A stretch of 64,000 bases of DNA from an uncultured Vampirovibrio sp. Its GTDB lineage: Bacteria; Cyanobacteriota; Vampirovibrionia; Gastranaerophilales; Gastranaerophilaceae. Under the pieces are notes generated by a model. That model did no database searches and had not been told where the DNA came from. It was given only the letters and a program-made list of their open reading frames with translations. The DNA lies in assembly GCA_910583875.1 (NCBI GenBank), contig CAJTXT010000003.1, positions 124,001 through 188,000 of the forward strand. Direction: 5' to 3'. Of this stretch, positions 54,054 through 62,670 are shown piece by piece. Position 1 is the stretch's first letter. Each line of letters opens with the position of its first letter. A program made the position numbers and the translations under genes.

Positions 54054-54693
54054 ATTGTTGTTGTTCTGCCATTTGTTTAATTGTTTCAGCTGCAGTTTCT
54101 AAATCTTTGTGCATATCTGCTTTAATTTTTTTAAATTCACTTGCAGGTAATAACTCAGGTTCACCATTAAAAGCTTGTATTCCATGATAACACGCCCATA
54201 TAGGACTTACTCTATTTGTATATTTATTATCCCATTTGATTATATTATTGTATATTTCAGAAACATAGTTTACGTCAGTTGCTTTACTCTGCATATAACT
54301 TAGTGTATTTGGAGCCATTATTCCATAAAACATAGTTTGTTGTCTTGCAGAAGTATCTTTGCACATTCTTACATCTTCTATCGCTCTAGTTTTACCAAAA
54401 TTATAGAAAAATACGGCTTTGTCTTTATCTGTCTTATATACTTCATCTGCAATAATTACAAAATATAGTGGCGGAAGTGCTCCTGGGTTTTGTTCAAGAT
54501 ATTGAACAAATTCTTTAATTTCAGAATTATTAAAAGCTTTATATAAATTATGTGCTTGGGCTGTACGATTTGCTTTTGCATATTTAACCATTGCTTTTAC
54601 ATTTTTTGAAAGATTTTCTTCTTGTGCTCTTGTGCATCCTGTAGTAAATAACGCAGATAAAATTAATAATGTTACAAATAAATTCTTTTTCAT
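54043..54693 (-). CDS. Lipoprotein, 216 aa, unknown
   Basis: A lipoprotein signal (TTGC, Cys 20) is followed by an all-helical mature protein with Ala/Lys/Tyr-rich segments and no family I recognise. The promoter looks real (TTTACA-16-TATACT on the minus strand, 54718-54745), as does the AGGAG before the ATG. An 11-C tract lies 10 bases upstream of its -35. Confidence 0.75.
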   Translation of the reverse strand: MKKNLFVTLLILSALFTTGCTRAQEENLSKNVKAMVKYAKANRTAQAHNLYKAFNNSEIKEFVQYLEQNPGALPPLYFVIIADEVYKTDKDKAVFFYNFGKTRAIEDVRMCKDTSARQQTMFYGIMAPNTLSYMQSKATDVNYVSEIYNNIIKWDNKYTNRVSPIWACYHGIQAFNGEPELLPASEFKKIKADMHKDLETAAETIKQMAEQQQSIR

Positions 54694-54717
54694 TTTTTCT
54701 CCTAAGTTGATTTAGTT

Positions 54718-54745
54718 AGTATAACACATTGTTTAAAAATGTAAA
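54718..54745 (-). promoter_or_regulatory. Promoter of the lipoprotein gene
   Basis: TTTACA and TATACT are separated by 16 bases on the minus strand. The homopolymer at 54756-54766 is just upstream, where length changes could alter promoter strength. Confidence 0.55.
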
Positions 54746-54755
54746 GTGCCGAAAT

Positions 54756-54766
54756 CCCCCCCCCCC
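54756..54766. repeat. Tract of 11 C in a divergent promoter region
   Basis: Eleven consecutive C (G on the other strand) in a genome where such runs are rare, flanked by GCCGAAA and TTTTCGGC, which pair. It lies between the divergent lipoprotein and TPR genes. Tracts like this slip during replication and switch genes on and off in other bacteria. Confidence 0.8.
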
Positions 54767-54819
54767 GTTGCTTTTCGGCTTTCAAAAGGGTATTATATTT
54801 ATATAAATTAGGAGTTTTT

Positions 54820-55302
54820 ATGAAAAAATTTGTTATTACTTTTTTTGTTGTTCTTTTCCTTATAGGATTAGTTTTTTTCATTCCAAATGTTAATGCAAAC
54901 AATAATAAATATAATCTTCCTTCTTCTTTTTATATTGATAAGGAATTATACAATACGCTTGATGCTAAAGATTGGGATAAGCTTGAATATCTTGCTAAAA
55001 TTGCTATATATAAATTTCCAAATGATGCTATTGGTTATTTTTATATGGGAATAGCTCTTGATGAAAAAGGGAAACATAAAAAAGCAATAGATTATTATAC
55101 AAAAGCAATGGAATTGAGACCTAATATTGCTGATAATTATCAAAATAGAGGACTAGCATATTATCGTATGGGTGATAAAGAAAAAGCCATTGCTGATTAT
55201 AAAAAAGCTTTAGAACTTGATCCTAATCATCAGCAGGCAAAAAAACAACTTGCTATAGCACAAGGCTATACTATCTATTATCCTGTTAAATTTGTAAAAT
55301 AG
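54820..55302 (+). CDS. Exported TPR protein, 160 aa
   Basis: A signal peptide or anchor (about 2-25) is followed by three TPR units, the clearest being YFYMGIALDEKGKHKKAIDYYTKAMELRP and the following one ending KALELDPNHQQAK. It is a likely scaffold outside the cytoplasm. AGGAG precedes the ATG. The C tract lies 54 bases upstream of its start, so its promoter could also be affected by slippage. Confidence 0.8.
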   Translation: MKKFVITFFVVLFLIGLVFFIPNVNANNNKYNLPSSFYIDKELYNTLDAKDWDKLEYLAKIAIYKFPNDAIGYFYMGIALDEKGKHKKAIDYYTKAMELRPNIADNYQNRGLAYYRMGDKEKAIADYKKALELDPNHQQAKKQLAIAQGYTIYYPVKFVK

Positions 55303-55303
55303 C

Positions 55304-56506
55304 CTATTGTACGTTAGAAGTAATTCTATAACCTTTTGCTATCAAAGCTTGTTGAATTTCTTCAAAGTGAGCAGCATTTCTTGTTTCTAATGATATTTTT
55401 AAGAAACAATCATTAATGTCTGTATTTTCTCCGCCTTGATTATGTCTTACTCTTATAACGTTTGCACCGTATTCTGCAATTATTGTTGATACATCTTTTA
55501 ATTGTCCCGGTTTATCTAAAAGTTCAATTGTAAGGTGGCATAATCTGCCTGTTGTTAATAAACCTCTGTTAATAACTCTTGAAAGGATATTAACGTCGAT
55601 ATTTCCACCAGAAACTATACAAGCTGTTTTCTTTCCTTCAATAGGAAGTTTTCCAAACATAGCAGCTGCTACACTCAATGCCCCTGCACCTTCTGCTACA
55701 AGTTTTTGGCGTTCCATTAATGCTAAAATTGCAGATGCAACTTCATCATCAGTAACAGTAACAATATCATCTACATATTTTCGGCAAAGTTCAAATGTTA
55801 AATCTCCTGGGCGTTTAACTGCTGTACCATCAGCAAAAGTATGTACAGGTAATTCTAAAATTTTCTTTTGTTTGAAAGATTGATACATACTTCCTGCACC
55901 TTGCGCTTGTACACCATAAACTTTGCAATTCGGATTTAATTGTTTAATAGCGTAAGCAACACCAGAAATAAGTCCTCCGCCGCCAATCGGAACAATGACA
56001 GCATCTAAATCAGGCATTTGTTCTAATATTTCAAGCCCGATTGTACCTTGTCCAGCTATTACATCTTCATCATCAAACGGGTGGATAAATTCACCGTTTG
56101 TTTCTTTTTGAAACTCACAAGCTGCTTTGTATGCATCATCATAAACACCGTCAATTAATTTTATATCAGCACCGTATTTTCTTGTCGCTTCAACCTTAGA
56201 AATTGGTGCTGTAGCCGGAATAAATATAGTCGCTTTAATGTTATTTTTTTGTGCGGCAAGGGCAACACCTTGTGCATGGTTCCCTGCTGAACATGCTATA
56301 ATTCCTTTTTTCTTTTGTTCTTCTGTTAACTTAGAAATTTTATAATAAGCTCCTCTTAATTTAAAAGAACCTGTTAATTGCAAGTTTTCTGATTTTAAAT
56401 AAATTTCATGTCCTTCTAAAAGAGTTTTAGAAAGAATTAAATCTGTTTTTCTTGCTATTTCACCTAATACTTTTGCTGCATCATATACTTTTGCTATATT
56501 TAACAT
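55304..56506 (-). CDS. ilvA: Threonine ammonia-lyase with C-terminal ACT domain, 400 aa
   Basis: The enzyme converts threonine to 2-oxobutanoate and ammonia using PLP. The cofactor Lys is Lys 49 in GSFKLRGAYYK. The phosphate-binding loop is GGGGLISG. Asn in SAGNHAQGVA contacts the cofactor. One ACT-like domain (about 330-400) binds an allosteric amino acid. The single ACT domain and length resemble the shorter TdcB/IlvA class. AGAGG precedes the ATG. A long leader with a small ORF lies upstream. Confidence 0.93.
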   Translation of the reverse strand: MLNIAKVYDAAKVLGEIARKTDLILSKTLLEGHEIYLKSENLQLTGSFKLRGAYYKISKLTEEQKKKGIIACSAGNHAQGVALAAQKNNIKATIFIPATAPISKVEATRKYGADIKLIDGVYDDAYKAACEFQKETNGEFIHPFDDEDVIAGQGTIGLEILEQMPDLDAVIVPIGGGGLISGVAYAIKQLNPNCKVYGVQAQGAGSMYQSFKQKKILELPVHTFADGTAVKRPGDLTFELCRKYVDDIVTVTDDEVASAILALMERQKLVAEGAGALSVAAAMFGKLPIEGKKTACIVSGGNIDVNILSRVINRGLLTTGRLCHLTIELLDKPGQLKDVSTIIAEYGANVIRVRHNQGGENTDINDCFLKISLETRNAAHFEEIQQALIAKGYRITSNVQ

Positions 56507-56955
56507 TTCGACTACCTCTTTTATTTATTTAAATTTTTGTCCAACCAATTTCTTACATGTGTATTAATATTAGAAGAGAAACATAAATTTTTGATTTTAG
56601 AAGATTTTCCAAAAAAGTAAGATTTTATGGAAAAAATCACAACAATATGTTAAATCTTCTTAATTAATAACTAAATGTGATAATGCCCATTTGCAACATT
56701 TAAACTTCATTTTCTATCCTTTTCTGCATAAGATTTTAACATACTTATAATAAATTGGTCTATATTTTAATTAAATGGTACAATAATATGCATATAATGA
56801 GATATTTGGTCTGAATTTTATGAAGACTTGTAATAACTTAAATTCTTTAATGTATTTTAATTAATATTCTTTTTGTAATTGTTTATCTACGTGTTTATAC
56901 TACATATTATAATATAAAACTTTAAGAGTTAGTTTATTTTTATTAAAATAATATT
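56507..56955. other. 449-base region between ilvA and the cupin gene
   Basis: The left part is the leader of ilvA (about 220 bases, described separately). The right part, about 56760-56955, is very AT-rich. It must hold the promoter of the cupin-aminotransferase operon, but I see no clear -35/-10 pair; TATAAT occurs near 56907. Nothing else recognisable. Confidence 0.4.
56599..56710 (-). promoter_or_regulatory. ilvA leader with a 16-codon ORF and a long-range stem
   Basis: On the minus strand AAAGGA precedes an ATG at 56710 that opens a 16-codon frame (MKFKCCKWALSHLVIN) ending at 56660. Directly after it AGAAGATTT (56652-56660) can pair with AAATCTTCT (56599-56607). A -10-like TAAAAT lies just upstream. 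This resembles a leader-peptide arrangement, but there is no clear terminator before ilvA and the peptide is not strongly enriched in regulatory amino acids. Confidence 0.3.
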
Positions 56956-57312
56956 ATGATTAAACAGTTTTTTCACAAAAACGACCAAATTGCTTTTATG
57001 AGCCATCCTAAAGATACTGTTATAAAAGCACATGTTCATAATGTTATAGAACGTAAAGTGTCTTATACGCAGGAAGTTCTTATAATAAAGAAAGGAAAAT
57101 TAAGACTTGATTTGTATTCTCAAGATAAAGAATATATAGAAAGTACAATTTTAGAACAAGGTGATATAGTTTTTCTTCCTTATGGCGGGCATGGTTTAAA
57201 GTGTTTGGACGATGTAAGTATGATTGAGGTAAAACAGGGTCCATATTTAGGTGATAAAGATAAGGTCCGTTTTACGGAAATAGAAGACGAAAAGGTTGTT
57301 ATAAATGACTGA
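56956..57312 (+). CDS. Small cupin-like protein, 118 aa
   Basis: A single beta-barrel is suggested by AHVHN (His 26, His 28, metal-binding His-x-His of motif 1), a glycine turn (KKGKLRLDLY) and LEQGDIVFLPYGGHGLK (motif 2 with a third His). Relatives near sugar aminotransferases isomerise or bind sugar nucleotides; others are simple sensors. The stop overlaps the aminotransferase start by 8 bases, so it most likely acts in the same sugar pathway. Confidence 0.75.
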   Translation: MIKQFFHKNDQIAFMSHPKDTVIKAHVHNVIERKVSYTQEVLIIKKGKLRLDLYSQDKEYIESTILEQGDIVFLPYGGHGLKCLDDVSMIEVKQGPYLGDKDKVRFTEIEDEKVVIND

Positions 57313-58429
57313 ATTTATACCTGTATTTGAGCCTGACTTAAGCGGTAATGAAAAATTATACTTATCTCGATGTATAGATTCCGGTTGGATTGGTTCAAAC
57401 GGTAATTTTGTAAAACAATTAGAACGTGATTTTGCGCTATTTTGTAATCAAAAGTACGGAAGCTGTGTAACTAACGGTTCTGCTGCTTTAGATGTTGCTA
57501 TAAGAGCAATGAAAGATGTCTATGAATGGCAAAATGACGATGAGATAATTATTCCTTCATTTAATATTATTTCTGCAGCTCAAAGCTGTATTTATAATAA
57601 ATTAAAACCTGTTTTTGTTGATGCAGAAGAATATACTTGGAATATTGATGTATCAAAAATAGAAGAAATGATAAATGAACGAACAAGAGCGATTGTTATT
57701 GTTCATATATATGGACTTCCTTCTGATGTAGAACCGATTTTACAAATTGCAAAAAAATACAATTTGAAAATTATAGAAGATGCTGCGCAAGCACACGGGC
57801 AAACCTATAATAGTAAGAAATGCGGAAGTTTTGGTGATATCTCAACCTTTTCATTTTTCACAAATAAACATATTGCTTGCGGCGAGGGCGGTATTGTTTT
57901 AACATCTAATGAAAAATTAATTGAAAAAATTAATTACTATAAAAACTTATGTTTTACTGCAGATAAGTTTGTTCATAATGATTTAGGTTGGAATTTAAGG
58001 ATGAGCAATCTTCAAGCTGCTGTTGCTTATGCGCAATTTGAAAAATTAAATGAAACGATAAATAAAAAACAATATATTGGCAATTTGTATCATGAATTAT
58101 TAAATGGAATTCCTGCTAAACTTTCAGTTAAAAAAACAGAATATGCTGATAATCATTATTGGATTTTTGGCATTGTATTAAATGAAGATGTAAAATATAC
58201 TGCAAAAGATGTAATAACAAAGATGAGAGAACAAAATATTGAAATGCGTCCATTCTTTTATCCTATGCATAAGCAGCCTGTATTTGAAAAAATGAGAATA
58301 TTAGATAACATTTCACGTCCTGTATCTGAAAATTTATATAATAAAGGTTTTTATATCCCTACAGGGTTGAATCTTACTAATGAAAAGATTGAATATATTG
58401 CTAAACAAATAAAAAATTTATTTGCCTAA
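57305..58429 (+). CDS. DegT/DnrJ/EryC1/StrS sugar aminotransferase, 374 aa
   Basis: This PLP enzyme transfers an amino group to a keto-sugar nucleotide, as in perosamine-type or other amino-sugar synthesis for cell-surface glycans. The cofactor Lys is Lys 188 in FFTNKHIACGEGG. The PLP-binding EDAAQAHG (158-165) and the substrate loop TNGSAALDVAI (56-66) are present. It has the usual length and is coupled to the cupin gene. Its 3' end overlaps the convergent glycosyltransferase gene by 12 bases. Confidence 0.92.
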   Translation: MTEFIPVFEPDLSGNEKLYLSRCIDSGWIGSNGNFVKQLERDFALFCNQKYGSCVTNGSAALDVAIRAMKDVYEWQNDDEIIIPSFNIISAAQSCIYNKLKPVFVDAEEYTWNIDVSKIEEMINERTRAIVIVHIYGLPSDVEPILQIAKKYNLKIIEDAAQAHGQTYNSKKCGSFGDISTFSFFTNKHIACGEGGIVLTSNEKLIEKINYYKNLCFTADKFVHNDLGWNLRMSNLQAAVAYAQFEKLNETINKKQYIGNLYHELLNGIPAKLSVKKTEYADNHYWIFGIVLNEDVKYTAKDVITKMREQNIEMRPFFYPMHKQPVFEKMRILDNISRPVSENLYNKGFYIPTGLNLTNEKIEYIAKQIKNLFA

Positions 58430-59119
58430 TCTTATTCTTAATACAGACAATAATGCTTCAATAATAATAAAAGAGCTCATTTTCGATTTTTCCTTTTTTC
58501 GTTCTTCAAAAACTATAGGAAATTCAATGACTTTACATCCTGCTTTTACAGCTTTATACTTCATTTCAGCTTGAAAAATATAACCTTTTGCTTTTATCGA
58601 ATTTAAATTAATTTGGTCTAATGCAGTTTTTGTATAGGTATTAAATCCTTCTGTCCAGTCTTTTATGTTATTACCTAATATTATATCAGCGTAGATATTT
58701 CCTCCAATGGATATAAAGTTTTTAAACCAATGCGATTCTTTTGTATTCCCATTCGTAGTATATCTTGAACCGCAAGCAATATCTGCACCATTCTCAATTA
58801 ATTTAATGGCGTCTTTTATATAACAAGGTTTATGTGAAAAATCGGCATCGATAGAGGTAAATAAATCAAATCCATTATCTAATCCCCACTTAAAACCGTT
58901 TATATAAGCATTTGCAAGTCCTGATTTCTTATTTTGACTTAATAAAAATAGCTGCTTATATTCATTTTGAAGAGTCTTAACAATATTTGCTGTTCCATCA
59001 GGTGATGAGTCATCAACTACAAGAATAGAAATATCAGTATATAGAGAAATAAGTTCTTTAATCATATCCTTTATATTTTCAGCTTCATTATAAGTAGGAA
59101 TAACAACTAAATGTTTCAA
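58418..59119 (-). CDS. GT2 polyprenol-phosphate mannosyl/glycosyltransferase-like, 233 aa
   Basis: The GT-A fold begins VVIPTYNEAENI, with the nucleotide-sugar Asp in VVDDSSPDGT and the DxD motif in SIDADFSH. The later DWTEGFNTYTKTAL segment resembles dolichol-phosphate mannose synthase (Dpm1), without the C-terminal membrane domain. It would load a sugar onto a lipid carrier for periplasmic glycosylation. The convergent aminotransferase suggests a small surface-sugar locus. Confidence 0.9.
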   Translation of the reverse strand: MKHLVVIPTYNEAENIKDMIKELISLYTDISILVVDDSSPDGTANIVKTLQNEYKQLFLLSQNKKSGLANAYINGFKWGLDNGFDLFTSIDADFSHKPCYIKDAIKLIENGADIACGSRYTTNGNTKESHWFKNFISIGGNIYADIILGNNIKDWTEGFNTYTKTALDQINLNSIKAKGYIFQAEMKYKAVKAGCKVIEFPIVFEERKKEKSKMSSFIIIEALLSVLRIRLGK

Positions 59120-59153
59120 TTTTTACAATCCCATAATTATAAGCAATAAAAAA

Positions 59154-59225
59154 TGGGCCCGGTAGGATTCGAACCTACGACCAAGGGATTATGAGTCCCC
59201 TGCGCTACCGCTGCGCCACAAGCCC
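59154..59225 (-). tRNA. tRNA with CAU anticodon (Met, or Ile2 after lysidine modification)
   Basis: 72 bases fold as a cloverleaf. The acceptor GGGCTTG pairs with CGGGCCC (two G-U), the D arm is GCGC/GCGC, the anticodon stem is GGGGA/TCCCT with loop CTCATAA, and the T arm is GTAGG-TTCGAAT-CCTAC. The discriminator is A and CCA is not encoded. The anticodon arm and variable loop (TTGGTC) look more like tRNA-Ile2 (CAU), which needs TilS, than like elongator tRNA-Met. Confidence 0.93.
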
Positions 59226-59336
59226 AAGACGTACTATTAGCCTACCATAGAGAATTTTCTCTGTCAATAGATTTTTGTTTCGTGTAATTTTTCGTGTAAA
59301 TTTTTAGTTAACTTCTATCTCTTTATATACAACTCC

Positions 59337-59436
59337 GTCATGCTGAACTTGTTTCAGCATCTTTGATTTATATATATAATCTTTCTTTCTAAATATATTT
59401 AATATTGGTAAGATGCTGAAACAAGTTCAGCATGAC
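59337..59436. repeat. REPIN-like element, copy D
   Basis: Two 25-base arms in exact inverted orientation, each a hairpin TGCTGAA-CTTGT-TTCAGCA, enclose about 50 AT-rich bases. It lies between the tRNA and the end of the helicase-nuclease gene. Confidence 0.75.
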
Positions 59437-59474
59437 AGTATGTTAATTTATTATTTTTTATTGCTAATAATTTC

Positions 59475-62400
59475 TTACAATTCTTCCAATTTACACAAAT
59501 GTCTGTAGTTACAAAATTCGCATTTGCGCTCTTCTTCGCGAGGATGTTCAAAGTTTAATTCTTGAATATTTTTATATGTATAGTCAATTTTACCTTTTAT
59601 TATTTCGTTATCAGCATCAGTTAAATTAATATAGAAGTTAGCGTGAGGTTCTTCTACAAATATCAAGCCTGCTCTTGTTACTTTTGTATCTGGATTTTGC
59701 TGTTCAAATGCAAATTTATAAAATCTTAACTGGTTCAAATAACTTTCATAGTCTTTTCCGTCTGCTATTTGTGATTTTGATTTTGCGCTGCCCGTTTTGT
59801 AATCATATAATTCAACGCTGCCGTCGGAATTTTTTTCTATTCTGTCAATAAATCCTTTTAAGAAATTATTATTAAATGGTACATAATCAAATGAATATTC
59901 GGTTGCAAATATTCTCTTATAAGGAGTTTCAAGCATTTGCTTATAATATTGCTTTAAGCTTTTTATTCCTCGTTCTTTTAATTCATCACGTTTTTCTTGA
60001 GATTCAAATTTTTCTGAATTTAAGTTTCTTATAAATGTTTCTTCAAACAAATTATAATCAGGATATCTGTCATTTTCTTTAGCATATAAAACAGCCCAAT
60101 GCAGTGTTCTGTGAATTGCTGTTCCATAGTGGGCGCTTGCAGTATCTTTATCAAGAATAGGAATATTTAAAACGGTTGAATATAAGAATTGGCGCGGACA
60201 GTTTAAATATTGATTTAAAGAACTCGGGCTTATAATAAAGTTTTTAATTCGTGCTTTTATTTCATCGTTAAATGATGAAGCATAGTCAAAGGATTCTTTT
60301 TTTATAGTTTGAGCAAGCTCGAATAAATAATCATCAGTCTGCATTGTGTGATTGTACGAATCTACAATATTATCATTATTTACAGGTGCTGAAAGATAAT
60401 ATGTAAGTTCTTGCGGTTTTCCGTCTATTGAGTTTGAATATGTCAATGTCAAAGAATGTTTTGCTCTTGTTACACCTACAAATAAAAGTCTTAATTGTTC
60501 TGAATATTTTGCTGATTCTTCATCAACATTTTTATCAGATTTATCAATAGGAAGTGACATTTTATTATTTACATTTTTATTTTCCCATTTTTTTGCTACA
60601 AGGTTTGGAATATATACAAATTCAAATTCTCGACCTTTTGAACCGTGCAAAGTTACTAATTGTACTGCGTTTTGAGTATAATCTTCTTTATCTATTGTCA
60701 AAGGAATATTACTTTCAAATGCTAAATCAATATGGTCTAAAAAGTCTTTTAGCCAGCTTCCTTTATTTGTGTACATGTATGCTTGGGCTTCATCTGTTAT
60801 TTTCTTTATTGCGTAAATATTTTCGCTTCGGTTCACTTCTGTATTAAGGAAATATTCTAAAATACCTGTTTTGTTGATTACTTCAATAATTAAATCTTTA
60901 GTATTTAAAACACTTCGCAAACCTAAAAGCGTATTAAAAGTATTAATAAAGTTTTTTACTTTTTTTTCATTCTCCCATTTGTGAGTTTCTAAATTTTCTT
61001 TTATGTTTGTTATTAAATCTTTATGATTTAGTCTGTTTTGTTCTAATAAAAAGGCATAATCTGAATTTGAGAAAGAAAACGGCTCGGATAGTAGCAGTCC
61101 AAAAAGTTTGTCGCCGTAAAATTCATGATTAACAAGCGCTTTTAAGTAAAAATACAAAACAAGTGAGGATTTAATATCAAAAATACTTTTACTTGCTTTC
61201 AATTGAAATTTGATATTTTTAGCTTCTAATAATGAAGCAAAGGTTTGTAATTCCTGATTATCACGTGTTAAAATTGCAATTTTTGATAAATCTTTTTCTT
61301 TATCATCATTTAAAGGCAGTTTATCAGATTTTATTAGTTCTTCAATACTTTTTATTATATAGTTATTTTCTTGCTTAATATCTGCAAAACCGTGTATTTG
61401 AATTGGCGAATTTAAAGCATTAATTTTCTCATTTTTTGCAGTCAAGACTTTTGAAATATTAAATTGTGAAAAATTAGGGTTGAATTCTAATCTGCTTTTA
61501 TCTTGAGAAATAATTGCATAACTGAAATCCAATATATTCTGTGTTGAGCGGTTATTTTCATTTAAGCAAATTACTTTTGTATCAGGAAATAATGTTAAGA
61601 ATTTTTCTAACGTATCTGTTTTTGCGCCTTGAAATTCATAGATAATTTGGTCATCATCACCAACTACAAAAATATTTCTGCTGTTAGCACCTTGCGCAAG
61701 TTTAAAAACAATTTTATTTTGAGAATAATTTGTGTCTTGATATTCATCTACCAAGAAATATTTGAATTGGTGTGCAACTCTTTCTAAAAACTCAGAATTA
61801 TTATCAAAAGCTTCAAGCACCATATTAATCATATCGTTAAAATCTATATAGTTATTTTGCTTTAGTTTAACATCATATTTTTCATAAATATCCCATAGTT
61901 CTTTTGCTTTATTGATTTTACGTTTATGAGATTCATAAGAATTTAAAAAAGTTTTAACAAGCTTTCCTTTTTGCTCACGTTCAATATATTCAGCTTCAAG
62001 TTCTTCCATTTTCCCCTGCCATTGAGGGTGAGTATTTAAGGTATTAAAATATTCTTCTTTTGTTATTTGATTGGATTTAATCTCATCAACAGATTTTAAG
62101 TGCTCCGGAATAAAGTAATAAGCATCGCCCCACTTTGTTCTGTATTCTTGCGGATTAGCTTCATCTAAAGCTTGTTTCATAATAGAACGTTTTGTTATTT
62201 CATCAGCAGGCGAAACACCGTCTAATAATTCAAATTCGTTAGGATACTGCCTTATAAGTTCATTACAAAAAGCATGATAAGTATTGACGCAGACTGAAGA
62301 AGCTATTGTTCCTATCTCTTTTACTAATCTTGATTTCATTTCGTTAGCAGCTGCTTCAGAATAAGTTAAGCAAAGTATCGAAGAAGGAACTATATTTTCA

Positions 62401-62543
62401 CTAAGCATGTGTTTAACACGCTGAATAATTGTAAAAGTTTTACCTGTTCCAGGCCCTGCTAAAACCATTACAGGTCCATTTATTGTATTTATACACTCTT
62501 GTTGTTTTGTATTAGGTGTAATAGTTGTTTTTACATTATTCAT
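59475..62543 (-). CDS. AddA-like UvrD helicase fused to a Fe-S PD-(D/E)XK nuclease, 1022 aa
   Basis: The N-terminal SF1 helicase carries LAGPGTGKT (Walker A, about 28-36), LVDEYQDTN, VGDDDQIIYEFQGA, NNRSTQNIL, LHGSKGREFEFVYIP and FVGVTRAKHSL. The C-terminal RecB/Cas4-like nuclease has a GFIDRIE Asp and DYKTG. Its iron-sulfur staple uses a first Cys in LNCPRQF and C-x2-C-x5-C at the very end (KCEFCNYRHLC). One chain thus holds both motor and nuclease, and it is likely to act in double-strand-break end processing. AAAGGAG lies 12 bases before the ATG. No AddB or RecC partner is nearby. Confidence 0.93.
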   Translation of the reverse strand: MNNVKTTITPNTKQQECINTINGPVMVLAGPGTGKTFTIIQRVKHMLSENIVPSSILCLTYSEAAANEMKSRLVKEIGTIASSVCVNTYHAFCNELIRQYPNEFELLDGVSPADEITKRSIMKQALDEANPQEYRTKWGDAYYFIPEHLKSVDEIKSNQITKEEYFNTLNTHPQWQGKMEELEAEYIEREQKGKLVKTFLNSYESHKRKINKAKELWDIYEKYDVKLKQNNYIDFNDMINMVLEAFDNNSEFLERVAHQFKYFLVDEYQDTNYSQNKIVFKLAQGANSRNIFVVGDDDQIIYEFQGAKTDTLEKFLTLFPDTKVICLNENNRSTQNILDFSYAIISQDKSRLEFNPNFSQFNISKVLTAKNEKINALNSPIQIHGFADIKQENNYIIKSIEELIKSDKLPLNDDKEKDLSKIAILTRDNQELQTFASLLEAKNIKFQLKASKSIFDIKSSLVLYFYLKALVNHEFYGDKLFGLLLSEPFSFSNSDYAFLLEQNRLNHKDLITNIKENLETHKWENEKKVKNFINTFNTLLGLRSVLNTKDLIIEVINKTGILEYFLNTEVNRSENIYAIKKITDEAQAYMYTNKGSWLKDFLDHIDLAFESNIPLTIDKEDYTQNAVQLVTLHGSKGREFEFVYIPNLVAKKWENKNVNNKMSLPIDKSDKNVDEESAKYSEQLRLLFVGVTRAKHSLTLTYSNSIDGKPQELTYYLSAPVNNDNIVDSYNHTMQTDDYLFELAQTIKKESFDYASSFNDEIKARIKNFIISPSSLNQYLNCPRQFLYSTVLNIPILDKDTASAHYGTAIHRTLHWAVLYAKENDRYPDYNLFEETFIRNLNSEKFESQEKRDELKERGIKSLKQYYKQMLETPYKRIFATEYSFDYVPFNNNFLKGFIDRIEKNSDGSVELYDYKTGSAKSKSQIADGKDYESYLNQLRFYKFAFEQQNPDTKVTRAGLIFVEEPHANFYINLTDADNEIIKGKIDYTYKNIQELNFEHPREEERKCEFCNYRHLCKLEEL

Positions 62544-62670
62544 AAATTAAAATAGCTCCTTTAAAATCATTATAAAATATTATTAAAAAAATTCACAATT
62601 ATTTCATTTTGGGGCATTTTTTGCTCATATATATTTTTTATATATTTATAGGAATAATTGTGAGAGTATT

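Noticed and set aside
54702..54902. Minus-strand frame of 66 codons through the C tract
   Set aside because: It is antisense to the signal peptide of the TPR gene, has no ribosome-binding site and depends on the exact tract length. Its residues do not look like a protein.
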